Shown in pieces: positions 1 to 5,882 of a DNA stretch of 16,373 bases. Made by a program: the position numbers and the translations under genes. The DNA is from Pseudomonadota bacterium (GTDB taxonomy: Bacteria; Pseudomonadota; Gammaproteobacteria; Steroidobacterales; Steroidobacteraceae): assembly GCA_947454665.1 (NCBI GenBank), contig CANGMU010000031.1:1-16373 (forward strand), given 5' to 3'. The notes under the pieces are model-generated. The model saw only the letters and a program-made list of their open reading frames with translations. It was not told where the DNA came from and did no database searches. How positions within the stretch are numbered: position 1 is the stretch's first letter; each line of letters opens with the position of its first letter.

Positions 1-871
1 CATCCGTCGACGTGCCGCCCACGTCGCAGCAGATGAGCCGCGGCTCGCCGATCGCCTCGCCCAGTCGTCGGCAGGATGCTGTGCCGGCGGCAGGGCCCGC
101 GAAGAGGATCTTGTACGGGGCCTGCAGCGCCTCGCGCCAGGGCAGCAGCGAAGCGGTGCAGTCCGCGAAGTTCAGGTCGCCGGTGAAGCCCAGCCCCTTC
201 AGGCCGGCATCGAGCTTGTGCGCGTAGTCGCCGTACAGCAGCTTCATGATCACGTCGACGACGGTGGTGGACGCGCGGCTGAATTCCTTGGCGCGTGGCG
301 AGATCACCGATGACACGGAGATGGGGATGTCGCCGAGTACTTCGCGGGCGATCTCGCTGAGCTGACGCTCGTGCGCGTCATTCGCAAAGCTGTTGATCAG
401 ACAGATCGCGAGGCCTTCGATATGGCAATCGCGCAGGGTTTCGATCTCCGCGCGGGCCTGGGCCGCGTCGAAGGGCAGCAGCACGCTGCCGTCGGCGCGC
501 AGGCGCTCGCGGATGCCACGGCGCAGATAGCGCGGGACCAGCGGTCGGTTGGCGTCGCCGAAGGAGCGGCGCCAGCGCGGGTTCAGTTGGCCGTCGAAGG
601 GGCGCCAGGCGCGGCCGCCATCGAGCATGTCGCGATGGCCTTCCGTCGTCAGGAAGCCGACCTTGGGCAGCCGACGGGTGAGGATTGCGTTCAGCCCCTT
701 GGTGCTCGCGTGGTTGAAGAGCGGACTGCCCGCCACGTTCAGGCGCCGGGCGCCTTCCACGACGGAACGCTGCGGGTCTTCAGGGAAGCTGGGGACCTTG
801 GTGACTTCCAGCTTGCCGTCGCGGAAGGCCACGACGTCCGTGAAGGTGCCGCCGACATCGACGCCGAACAT
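1..871 (-). CDS. Hydantoinase/oxoprolinase family protein (HyuA-type, N-terminal part)
   Basis: The reading frame opens with ATG at 871 and runs off the left edge after 290 codons, so the C-terminal part is missing. The start MFGVDVGGTFTDVV is the phosphate-binding motif of the actin-like ATPase fold in HyuA/oxoprolinase proteins. A second copy, CCDVGGTSTD, lies at the window edge, preceded by FAGPAAGTAS. Other family signatures are NHASTKGLNAIL, SFANDAHERQLSEIARE and SPRAKEFSRASTTVVD. Family members carry out ATP-dependent opening of cyclic amides (5-oxoproline, hydantoins) or are the ATP-using subunits of acetone and acetophenone carboxylases. The start lies 2 bases after the stop of the small zinc-ribbon gene, so the two are surely co-transcribed. 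That partner favours a carboxylase-like complex over a simple hydantoinase, but the substrate cannot be told from sequence. The HyuB-type partner would be expected beyond the left edge. Confidence 0.88.
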   Translation of the reverse strand, partial: MFGVDVGGTFTDVVAFRDGKLEVTKVPSFPEDPQRSVVEGARRLNVAGSPLFNHASTKGLNAILTRRLPKVGFLTTEGHRDMLDGGRAWRPFDGQLNPRWRRSFGDANRPLVPRYLRRGIRERLRADGSVLLPFDAAQARAEIETLRDCHIEGLAICLINSFANDAHERQLSEIAREVLGDIPISVSSVISPRAKEFSRASTTVVDVIMKLLYGDYAHKLDAGLKGLGFTGDLNFADCTASLLPWREALQAPYKILFAGPAAGTASCRRLGEAIGEPRLICCDVGGTSTD

Positions 872-873
872 CC

Positions 874-1116
874 TTACGCCTCCCGCTTCGTGCCTGTGGG
901 CACGAGCGACTGGATGGCGGTGGTCAGCGTGCCGAACAGGGGGCCGGGTTCGCGGCTCACGGAATGCAGGCAGTGGCTGCACTTCACGACCTCCCACCAA
1001 CCGCCTTCGCTCAGCACTCGGTAGCGCTGCAGGGCGGCGGTGCCGCAGGACGGACAGTCGCCTTCCATCGGCAGGCGCGCGGCCTCGACGGTGGGCGTGG
1101 TGGGTCGCATGAACAT
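874..1116 (-). CDS. Small zinc-ribbon protein, likely accessory subunit of the HyuA-type enzyme
   Basis: This 80-residue protein has two cysteine pairs, C21-P-S-C24 and C46-S-H-C49, spaced like a four-cysteine zinc ribbon. Between them is a WW-containing strand region, and the tail is short and hydrophilic. The start at 1116 is chosen because AGGGGA sits 8 bases upstream; the frame stays open further upstream but that part overlaps tetR and looks non-coding. ATG at 1110 is a possible alternative. Small zinc proteins are known partners of acetone/acetophenone carboxylase-type enzymes, whose large subunits are HyuA/HyuB relatives. The tight coupling here (stop 2 bases before the hyuA start) supports a subunit or assembly role. 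That role is inference; the protein is much shorter than the roughly 170-residue acetone carboxylase gamma subunit. Confidence 0.72.
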   Translation of the reverse strand: MFMRPTTPTVEAARLPMEGDCPSCGTAALQRYRVLSEGGWWEVVKCSHCLHSVSREPGPLFGTLTTAIQSLVPTGTKREA

Positions 1117-1143
1117 GGTCCGTTCCCCTGGCTGGATTCGATC

Positions 1144-1172
1144 TTGTGCGGCCGACTGTACGAGCGTACAAG
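1144..1172 (+). promoter_or_regulatory. Candidate tetR promoter with embedded operator
   Basis: TTGTGC (1144-1149) and TACAAG (1167-1172) are separated by exactly 17 bp, a weak -35/-10 pair that would start transcription about 4 bases before the tetR ATG. The inverted repeat TGTACG-AG-CGTACA (1157-1170) covers the spacer and overlaps the -10. This is where an autorepressing TetR protein would be expected to bind. The same site lies 41 bp upstream of the divergent zinc-ribbon gene start, so one bound dimer could control both directions. The palindrome is seen directly; the promoter and its regulator are inferred. Confidence 0.45.
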
Positions 1173-1182
1173 TGGCTTTGCA

Positions 1183-1827
1183 ATGACCCGAAACACGGCA
1201 CCGCTGGAGCGCACCGAGACCTACCACCGCTATCTGGACGCGGCCGAGCAGGCTTTCATCCACTTCGGTTACGAGGGCGCCTCGATCCGCCGCATCTCGG
1301 CCGATGCGGGCGCGCCACTGGGCACGTTGCACCATTACTGGGGCAGCAAGGACGTCCTGTTCCGCGAAGTCTGCGAGCGTCGTTTCGCACCGATTCAGGC
1401 TGAGCAGTTGCGCCGGCTGCGCGCGCTGGCCCTGTTGGGTCGCCGCACGCGCCCTCCACTCGAGGCTGTGGTGCGCGCGCTGGTGGAGCCGCCGATGGCA
1501 GCGGGCGAGGGCGACGCGGCCACGCAGGATGCGATCCGCAAGCTATATGGCCGCGTCCTCACGGAGCCTTCCGATGTCGTGAAGCGCATCGTGAAGGACA
1601 TGTTCCGCGATGCCACGTGGCTGTTCAGCGACCTGCTGCAGGCGGCCTGCCCGCGGCTTGATCCGGAAGTCTTCTACTGGCGGCAGACTTGCGCGCTGGG
1701 CGCGTTCATCTTTGCGCAGTCTTTCGGTGACCGAATGGGTTATGCGCTGGCCGATGCCCGCGCACCAGCTGACTGGCAACAGGCTTCGGACGAGGTCGTG
1801 GGTTTCGTCCTGCGGGGCATGGGCTGA
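1183..1827 (+). CDS. TetR/AcrR family transcriptional regulator
   Basis: This 214-residue protein has a typical TetR N-terminus: helices 1-3 run from about residue 14 to 60, with FGYEGASIRRISADAGAP forming the helix-turn-helix, followed by the conserved LHHYWGSKDVLFREV. The C-terminal ligand-binding and dimerisation half has no ligand-specific signature I recognise. ATG 1183 is chosen because the HTH begins in the usual place after it; the upstream extension is antisense to the zinc-ribbon gene. There is no good Shine-Dalgarno. It is divergent from the zinc-ribbon/hyuA operon with a palindrome between, the usual arrangement for a local repressor whose inducer is the operon's substrate or a relative. 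It converges with the receiver gene, with only 6 bases between the stops. Confidence 0.88.
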   Translation: MTRNTAPLERTETYHRYLDAAEQAFIHFGYEGASIRRISADAGAPLGTLHHYWGSKDVLFREVCERRFAPIQAEQLRRLRALALLGRRTRPPLEAVVRALVEPPMAAGEGDAATQDAIRKLYGRVLTEPSDVVKRIVKDMFRDATWLFSDLLQAACPRLDPEVFYWRQTCALGAFIFAQSFGDRMGYALADARAPADWQQASDEVVGFVLRGMG

Positions 1828-1833
1828 TCGCTG

Positions 1834-2217
1834 TCAGCGGCGCAGCTGGCGCAAGGTGTCGATGACGGCCATCGGGCGACCGTCCTTGCGTACCAACGCA
1901 TCGCAGCCTGCCTCTCGGCAGGCGGCTTCCAGCAACGGATTGTTATCCCCACTGAAGGCGATCAGCAGGCAGTCCGGTCGCGCGGCACGCAGGTGCTCCA
2001 ACAGCGGCAGGGCGGAACCGTCGCCAAGCTGCAGGTCCACCACGAAGGCGTCCGGTGCGGCCGTGTCCGCGAGCGCCTGCAGGGCATCCGATGCAGCGGC
2101 ATGTCCCACGCACTGCAGGTCCGGCTGCAGGTCGATGAGCATCGACAAGACCTCGGCGAGGTCGGTGTTGTCCTCGCCGATGGCCACTCGCAGCGGGGGG
2201 ATCACGTCTGCCATCAT
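1834..2217 (-). CDS. Single-domain response regulator (receiver only)
   Basis: This 127-residue protein is a CheY-like receiver with nothing after it. The acidic pair is E15-D16, the phospho-acceptor is D61 (FVVDLQLGDG), the switch serine is S89 (AFSGDN) and the conserved lysine is K111 (VRKDG). All residues for phosphorylation are present, so it should be an active phosphorelay or output-less switch protein. No histidine kinase lies in the window, so its partner is unknown. The start is ATG 2217, with a second ATG at 2214. There is no Shine-Dalgarno, and the divergent aldo-keto reductase starts only 6 bp away. The mRNA is therefore probably leaderless: TATCAT on this strand (2229-2224) ends exactly 6 bases before the ATG. 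Confidence 0.87.
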   Translation of the reverse strand: MMADVIPPLRVAIGEDNTDLAEVLSMLIDLQPDLQCVGHAAASDALQALADTAAPDAFVVDLQLGDGSALPLLEHLRAARPDCLLIAFSGDNNPLLEAACREAGCDALVRKDGRPMAVIDTLRQLRR

Positions 2218-2229
2218 GGCGCCATGATA
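2212..2229. promoter_or_regulatory. Divergent start region: 16-bp perfect palindrome with interlocked -10/start codons
   Basis: The sequence CATCATGGCGCCATGATA contains the perfect palindrome ATCATGGCGCCATGAT at 2213-2228. On the plus strand, CATCAT (2212-2217) lies 6 bases before the reductase ATG (2224). On the minus strand, TATCAT (2229-2224) lies 6 bases before the receiver ATG (2217). In both directions this spacing puts the predicted transcription start on the A of the ATG. The start codon of each gene is part of the other's -10-like hexamer. I see no convincing -35 on either side. The palindrome is observed; the promoter reading is inference. Confidence 0.5.
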
Positions 2230-3162
2230 CGCAGAGCACTGGGCCAGACGGGCCTCCACATCCATCCGCTCGTCCTGGGCGGCAACGTATTCGGCTGGAC
2301 CGCGGATGAAGCCACGTCGTTCGACGTGCTCGATGCTTTCGTCGCCGGTGGCGGCAATTGCATCGACACGGCCGATGTCTATTCGGCCTGGGTGCCCGGA
2401 CATCACGGCGGCGAATCCGAGACGGTGATCGGCAACTGGCTTGCGCGGCGTGGGCGCCGGGACGACGTGATCATCGCGACAAAGGTGGGCTGGGAAGCCG
2501 CCCCGGACCGCAAGGGTCTCAAGCGCGAGTACATCCTGCGCAGCGTGGAGGAATCGCTGCGGCGCCTGCGGACGGATTACATCGATCTGTATTACTCGCA
2601 CAAGGATGACCTGTCGCTGCACGTCGAAGAGCCGTTGCGTGCGCACGAACAGTTGCTGCGCGAGGGCAAGATCCGCTTCATCGGCGCGTCCAATTTCTCT
2701 GCCCCGCGCCTGCGCGAGGCGCTGTCGGCTTCGGATTTGCCGCGTTACCAGGTGCTCCAGCCGCACTACAACCTGCTGGAGCGCGACGAGTTCGAGAACG
2801 AGCTTCTGCCGGTCTGTCAGGGGGCAGGGCTGGGCGTGCTCACGTATTTCTCGCTGGCCAGTGGGTACCTCACTGGAAAATATCGCAGTAGCGCGGACCT
2901 TGCGGGCAAGGCGCGCATGATGATGGTGGGGCGTTATCTCTCAGGTCGTGGCCCACAAGTGCTGGCTGCGATCGATGTGGTTGCGGCAGATCTGGGTGCT
3001 ACGCCGGCGCAGGTTTCCCTTGCCTGGCTGCTCGCACAACCCGGCGTGACGGCACCCATCGCCAGTGCCACATCCACTGCCCAATTAGCCGAATTGCTCG
3101 CTGCGACAGCCCTGGAACTGACCCGGGAACACCTGTCCTTGTTGTCTGGCCGTATTTCATAA
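2224..3162 (+). CDS. Aldo-keto reductase
   Basis: This 312-residue protein is a TIM-barrel NADPH-dependent oxidoreductase of the aldo-keto reductase superfamily, close to the YajO/Tas-like bacterial group. The catalytic tetrad is visible: D48 and Y53 in CIDTADVYSAW, K87 in IIATKVGW and H126 in LYYSHKDD. RFIGASNFSAPRL and the C-terminal TAPIASATSTAQLAE nucleotide-binding segment also match the family. The physiological substrate is not predictable; these enzymes reduce aldehydes and ketones. The start at 2224 fits the family N-terminus (MIRRALGQTGLHIHPLVLGG); the open frame upstream is antisense to the receiver gene. It shares the 6-bp divergent start region with the receiver, so the two may be co-regulated, which is inference. 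Confidence 0.92.
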   Translation: MIRRALGQTGLHIHPLVLGGNVFGWTADEATSFDVLDAFVAGGGNCIDTADVYSAWVPGHHGGESETVIGNWLARRGRRDDVIIATKVGWEAAPDRKGLKREYILRSVEESLRRLRTDYIDLYYSHKDDLSLHVEEPLRAHEQLLREGKIRFIGASNFSAPRLREALSASDLPRYQVLQPHYNLLERDEFENELLPVCQGAGLGVLTYFSLASGYLTGKYRSSADLAGKARMMMVGRYLSGRGPQVLAAIDVVAADLGATPAQVSLAWLLAQPGVTAPIASATSTAQLAELLAATALELTREHLSLLSGRIS

Positions 3163-3241
3163 CTCATTGATCGGGCGTGGATCTTTGGCGAGACGCGACG
3201 TGCCGAATCACATCTTTCTGATCAACTGGTCCCGGAAATCC

Positions 3242-3292
3242 TTGACATTGATAAAAAAGTGCTTTTTTCCCGGCGGAATGCCCGTATAGAAT
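3242..3292 (+). promoter_or_regulatory. AT-rich promoter region of the RRM protein gene
   Basis: The 246-base gap 3163-3408 holds an AT-rich island in an otherwise GC-rich window. It contains TTGACA (3242-3247), an A6/T6 inverted repeat (AAAAAAG-TG-CTTTTTT, 3253-3268) and TATAGAAT (3285-3292). TATAGAAT is the best -10 candidate and would start transcription near 3299, giving a leader of about 110 nt. The perfect TTGACA is 37 bp from it, too far to serve as its -35, so either the -35 is the poor T-tract or TTGACA belongs to a second start. No terminator for the reductase is evident. Confidence 0.45.
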
Positions 3293-3336
3293 AAACCTCG
3301 ATCGTTGGTCGTCCGTCTTCTGTCCTGTCGTGCCGC

Positions 3337-3401
3337 AAGTGCGCGCGTGCTCTAGTGGAAGGGTCTCCGATCAGGTGATGGCACTTAAACGTTTGGAGAT
3401 C
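3337..3401 (+). promoter_or_regulatory. Structured 5' leader of the RRM mRNA with possible SD-sequestering helix
   Basis: Two complementary pairs are visible in the leader. GGTCTCC (3362-3368) can pair with GGAGATC (3395-3401), which contains the Shine-Dalgarno GGAG (3395-3398), with one G-U pair. AAGTGC (3337-3342) can pair with GCACTT (3381-3386). The two helices interleave, so they cannot both form in a simple nested fold: one hides the ribosome site and the other would free it. Glycine-rich RRM proteins in other bacteria are often cold-induced. A temperature- or protein-responsive leader is plausible, but this is inference from short complementarities. Confidence 0.35.
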
Positions 3402-3408
3402 GATACAC

Positions 3409-3759
3409 ATGGCGAAGATTTACGTGGGCAACCTGCCCTTCTCGGCGACCGACAGCGACATCCGCACGCTGTTTGGCCAGCATGGCACTGTCGAGTCGGT
3501 TGCCCTGCCGACGGACCGTGAGACGGGCCGTCCGCGCGGCTTCGGCTTCGTCGAGATGCCGGCCGCCGACTCGCAGCGCGCGATCCAGGCGCTCAACGGT
3601 TACTCGATGTGCGGTCGTCCGCTGCGCGTCAACGAAGCGCAGGACAAGCCGCGCACGGGCGGTGGCGGTGGCGGCGGCGGCTTCCGCGGTGGTTCGGGCG
3701 GCGGTGGCGGCGGTTTCCGTGGCGGCTCGGGCGGCGGCGGCGGCGGCGGTCGCTGGTAA
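3409..3759 (+). CDS. Glycine-rich RRM RNA-binding protein
   Basis: This 116-residue protein has one complete RNA recognition motif (residues 2-78) followed by a low-complexity glycine tail. RNP2 is IYVGNL (4-9) and RNP1 is RGFGFVEM (43-50); the aromatic residues Y5, F45 and F47 used for base stacking are present. The tail (84-116) is almost all glycine, with two FRGGS units, ends in GRW, and recalls RGG boxes that bind RNA loosely. Such bacterial RRM proteins are cytoplasmic RNA binders, often linked to cold adaptation; the targets here are unknown. The start is set by GGAG 10 bases upstream and by the RRM fold. It is a single-gene unit: promoter and long leader before it, strong hairpin terminator after it. 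Confidence 0.93.
   Translation: MAKIYVGNLPFSATDSDIRTLFGQHGTVESVALPTDRETGRPRGFGFVEMPAADSQRAIQALNGYSMCGRPLRVNEAQDKPRTGGGGGGGGFRGGSGGGGGGFRGGSGGGGGGGRW
3679..3744 (+). repeat. Two tandem 33-bp repeats in the glycine tail
   Basis: Two adjacent units, 3679-3711 and 3712-3744, each encode GFRGGSGGGGG. They differ at five positions, all synonymous third-codon changes. This suggests an old internal duplication whose protein sequence has been kept. It is a low-complexity GGC/GGT tract that could vary in copy number between strains. Confidence 0.8.
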
Positions 3760-3824
3760 GTCAGCCCGGACGGATGCATCGGGGTCAAACGGCCCTCATG
3801 CCTCCCGTCCACCAGGCACCTGAT

Positions 3825-3858
3825 CGAAGGCCCGGGTCATCCCGGGCCTTCGCATTTC
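3825..3858 (+). terminator. Strong hairpin terminator after the RRM gene
   Basis: CGAAGGCCCGGG (3825-3836) pairs perfectly over 12 bp with CCCGGGCCTTCG (3841-3852) around a TCAT loop. The following CATTTC is only a weak T-tract. The hairpin separates the RRM gene from def, whose Shine-Dalgarno starts 8 bases further on. It may be partly read through, since no separate def promoter is obvious. Confidence 0.75.
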
Positions 3859-3873
3859 CGGAGGATGAGGACC

Positions 3874-4407
3874 ATGGCCGCAAGGCCCGTGTTGAAGATG
3901 GGTGATCCGCGCTTGCTGGAGCGGGCCGCTGAAGTGGGTGAATTCGCGACGCCGGAGCTGCTTGCCCTGTTGCAGGACATGCGCGACACGATGGTCGCGG
4001 AGCGCGGTGCCGGCCTTGCCGCGCCTCAGATCGGCGTGCCCTTGCGCGTCGTCATTTTCGGGTTCGAATCCAGTCCCCGTTATCCCGATGCGCTGCCTGT
4101 TCCGTATACGGAACTCATCAATCCTGTGCTCACCTTCCCCGACGACGAGGAAGAGGAAGGCTGGGAGGGCTGCTTGTCGGTGCCGGGCCTGCGTGGTCTG
4201 GTTTCACGTCATCGACACCTGCGTTACCGCGGCTTTGATCCACAGGGAAATCTGATCCAGCGCAGTGTCGAGGGTTTCCATGCCCGCGTCGTCCAGCACG
4301 AGGTCGATCACCTCGATGGCATGCTCTTTCCCCGCCGTATCCGCGACCTCACGCGCTTCGGCTTCCAGGATGTGTTGTTCCCGGGTGTGCCAGTCCTCGA
4401 CGACTGA
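3874..4407 (+). CDS. def: Peptide deformylase
   Basis: This 177-residue protein is a metal-dependent deformylase that removes the formyl group from the N-terminal methionine of new proteins. All three family motifs are present: motif 1 GAGLAAPQ (45-52), motif 2 EGCLS (98-102) with metal ligand C100, and motif 3 QHEVDH (141-146) with ligands H142 and H146 and catalytic E143. ATG 3874 is preferred because GGAGG (3860-3864) lies 9 bases upstream; ATG 3865 abuts that site. An acidic run DDEEEEGWEGC precedes motif 2. The methionyl-tRNA formyltransferase gene fmt, often next to def, is not here, so this could be a second, stand-alone deformylase; the genome would tell. Confidence 0.95.
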   Translation: MAARPVLKMGDPRLLERAAEVGEFATPELLALLQDMRDTMVAERGAGLAAPQIGVPLRVVIFGFESSPRYPDALPVPYTELINPVLTFPDDEEEEGWEGCLSVPGLRGLVSRHRHLRYRGFDPQGNLIQRSVEGFHARVVQHEVDHLDGMLFPRRIRDLTRFGFQDVLFPGVPVLDD

Positions 4408-4433
4408 CACAGCTTTCTGCCCCGCAACCGCGT

Positions 4434-4439
4434 TAGCAT
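4434..4439 (+). promoter_or_regulatory. Candidate -10 for a leaderless sthA mRNA
   Basis: TAGCAT is followed by six bases (TGCGGC) and then the sthA ATG at 4446. With normal spacing the transcript would begin on the A of the start codon. No Shine-Dalgarno precedes the ATG, and I find no good -35. Confidence 0.4.
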
Positions 4440-4445
4440 TGCGGC

Positions 4446-5834
4446 ATGGAGCACTATGACGTTCTGGTGATCGGGACCGGCCCTGCTGGAGAGGGCGCGG
4501 CGATGATGGCTTCCAAGCACCACCGCAAGGTGGCTGTCGTGGAACGCGAAATCGAAGTCGGTGGCGGCTGCACGCACTGGGGCACGATCCCCAGCAAGGC
4601 CTTGCGCCACGCGGTGAAGACCCTCAGTGATGTGCGCGCGAACCCGCTGCTGCGGGACGTCGCAGCCCACTTGAAGGTCACCTTCCCGCAGTTGCTGTCC
4701 AGCGCGGACAAGGTGATCGAGGCGCAGGTGCAGATGCGCCAGCGATTCTACGACCGCAACCGCGTTCCGGTGCTGTCGGGCAATGCTGCGTTCATCGATG
4801 AGCACACGATCGAGCTCACGCCCCGTTCGGACGCGCCCTATCGGGTGACTGCCGACTACATCGTCATCGCGACCGGCTCACGTCCTTACCATCCGCCCGG
4901 TGTCGATTTCACGCATCCGCGCGTGCGCGACAGCAACACGGTGCTGAAATACCAGGAGTCGCCGTTCTCGGTGACGATCTATGGCGCCGGCGTCATCGGT
5001 TGCGAGTACGCCTCGATCTTCCTGAACATGGGCTGCAAGGTAAATCTCCTGAACACGCAGGATCGACTGCTGTCGTTCATGGATGAGGAAATCGCCGAGG
5101 CCTTGTCCTATCACCTGCGTGACCAGGGCTGCATCATCCGGCACAACGAGCACTTCGACTCGCTCGAAGCGCGCGAGAACGATGTCGTCGTCAAGCTGAA
5201 GTCCGGCCGTGCGATCAAGTCCGACATGCTGCTGTGGGCGAATGGTCGCACGGGCAATACCGACGGCCTGAACCTTGCCGCAGTGGGCCTGTCCGCGGAC
5301 CAGCGCGGGCAGCTCAGCGTCAACGAGCATTACCAGACCGTCGTCCCGCACATCTTTGCAGCCGGCGATGTAATCGGCCCGCCGGCGCTGGCCAGCGCCG
5401 CCTACCAGCAGGGCGGCCATGTCGGTGCCTATATCGTCGATCGGGCGACACCGCCACCCAACCTTGACCTGGTGCCGAGCGGGATCTACACGATTCCCGA
5501 GATCTCGTCGGTCGGTCGCACCGAGCGCGAGCTTCAGGAGGCGAAGGTTCCTTACGAGTTGGGGCACATCCACTTCAAGTCGCTGGCCCGCGCGCAGATG
5601 ACCAACCAGCGCGTCGGCATGCTGAAGCTGCTGTTCCATCCGGAGACCCTGCAGGTGCTGGGCGTCCATTGTTTCGGCGACAACGCATCCGAGATCGTGC
5701 ATATCGGCCAGTGCGTGATGGCGAATCCGGAGACGAACTCGCTGCGCTATTTCATCAACGCGACGTTCAATTACCCGACGATGGCGGAGGCTTACCGCAT
5801 CGCGGCGTACAACGGGCTCAATCGCCTCGTCTGA
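4446..5834 (+). CDS. sthA: Soluble pyridine nucleotide transhydrogenase
   Basis: This 462-residue flavoprotein is close to the length of E. coli SthA. It transfers hydride between NADPH and NAD+ in the cytoplasm and helps drain excess NADPH. The N-terminal FAD motif is GTGPAGEGAAM (10-20). The segment GGGCTHWGTIPSKAL (39-53) is the SthA version of the disulfide-reductase active site: C42 is kept and the second cysteine is T47, so it cannot form the redox disulfide. The second Rossmann motif is YGAGVIGCEYASIF. The C-terminal dimer domain ends in NYPTMAEAYRIAA, where the catalytic histidine of lipoamide dehydrogenases is replaced. These replacements separate it from dihydrolipoamide dehydrogenase and mercuric reductase. 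It lies 38 bases after def and probably has its own leaderless start. Confidence 0.96.
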   Translation: MEHYDVLVIGTGPAGEGAAMMASKHHRKVAVVEREIEVGGGCTHWGTIPSKALRHAVKTLSDVRANPLLRDVAAHLKVTFPQLLSSADKVIEAQVQMRQRFYDRNRVPVLSGNAAFIDEHTIELTPRSDAPYRVTADYIVIATGSRPYHPPGVDFTHPRVRDSNTVLKYQESPFSVTIYGAGVIGCEYASIFLNMGCKVNLLNTQDRLLSFMDEEIAEALSYHLRDQGCIIRHNEHFDSLEARENDVVVKLKSGRAIKSDMLLWANGRTGNTDGLNLAAVGLSADQRGQLSVNEHYQTVVPHIFAAGDVIGPPALASAAYQQGGHVGAYIVDRATPPPNLDLVPSGIYTIPEISSVGRTERELQEAKVPYELGHIHFKSLARAQMTNQRVGMLKLLFHPETLQVLGVHCFGDNASEIVHIGQCVMANPETNSLRYFINATFNYPTMAEAYRIAAYNGLNRLV

Positions 5835-5842
5835 CGTCAGAC
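5829..5842. promoter_or_regulatory. 14-bp perfect palindrome over the sthA stop
   Basis: GTCTGACGTCAGAC is a perfect palindrome that includes the sthA TGA (5832-5834). In RNA it could fold as a 5-bp stem with an ACGT loop, but no T-run follows, so it is a poor terminator. It lies 41 bases before the ABC exporter start and could be an operator. Its role is unknown. Confidence 0.35.
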
Positions 5843-5870
5843 TGTCGATGCCGCCGGCCGAGGAATCCGC

Positions 5871-5876
5871 TACCGT
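5871..5876 (+). promoter_or_regulatory. Candidate -10 for a leaderless ABC exporter mRNA
   Basis: TACCGT is followed by GCGGTG and then ATG 5883, the same 6-base gap as at sthA. No Shine-Dalgarno is visible and there is no clear -35, so confidence is limited. Confidence 0.35.
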
Positions 5877-5882
5877 GCGGTG

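Noticed and set aside
371..1112. Two plus-strand open frames over the hyuA region.
   Set aside because: The minus strand carries clear HyuA motifs throughout; the plus frames show none.
3253..3268. A6/T6 inverted repeat as a terminator for the aldo-keto reductase.
   Set aside because: A stem of only A-T pairs with a two-base loop would not fold stably in RNA; it fits an AT-rich promoter element better.
3600..3812. Polyproline minus-strand frame opposite the glycine tail.
   Set aside because: It is simply the complement of the glycine codon run.
3865..3873. Upstream ATG at 3865 as the start of peptide deformylase.
   Set aside because: It directly abuts the GGAGG site, leaving no spacing. 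ATG 3874 is properly spaced and fits the family N-terminus.
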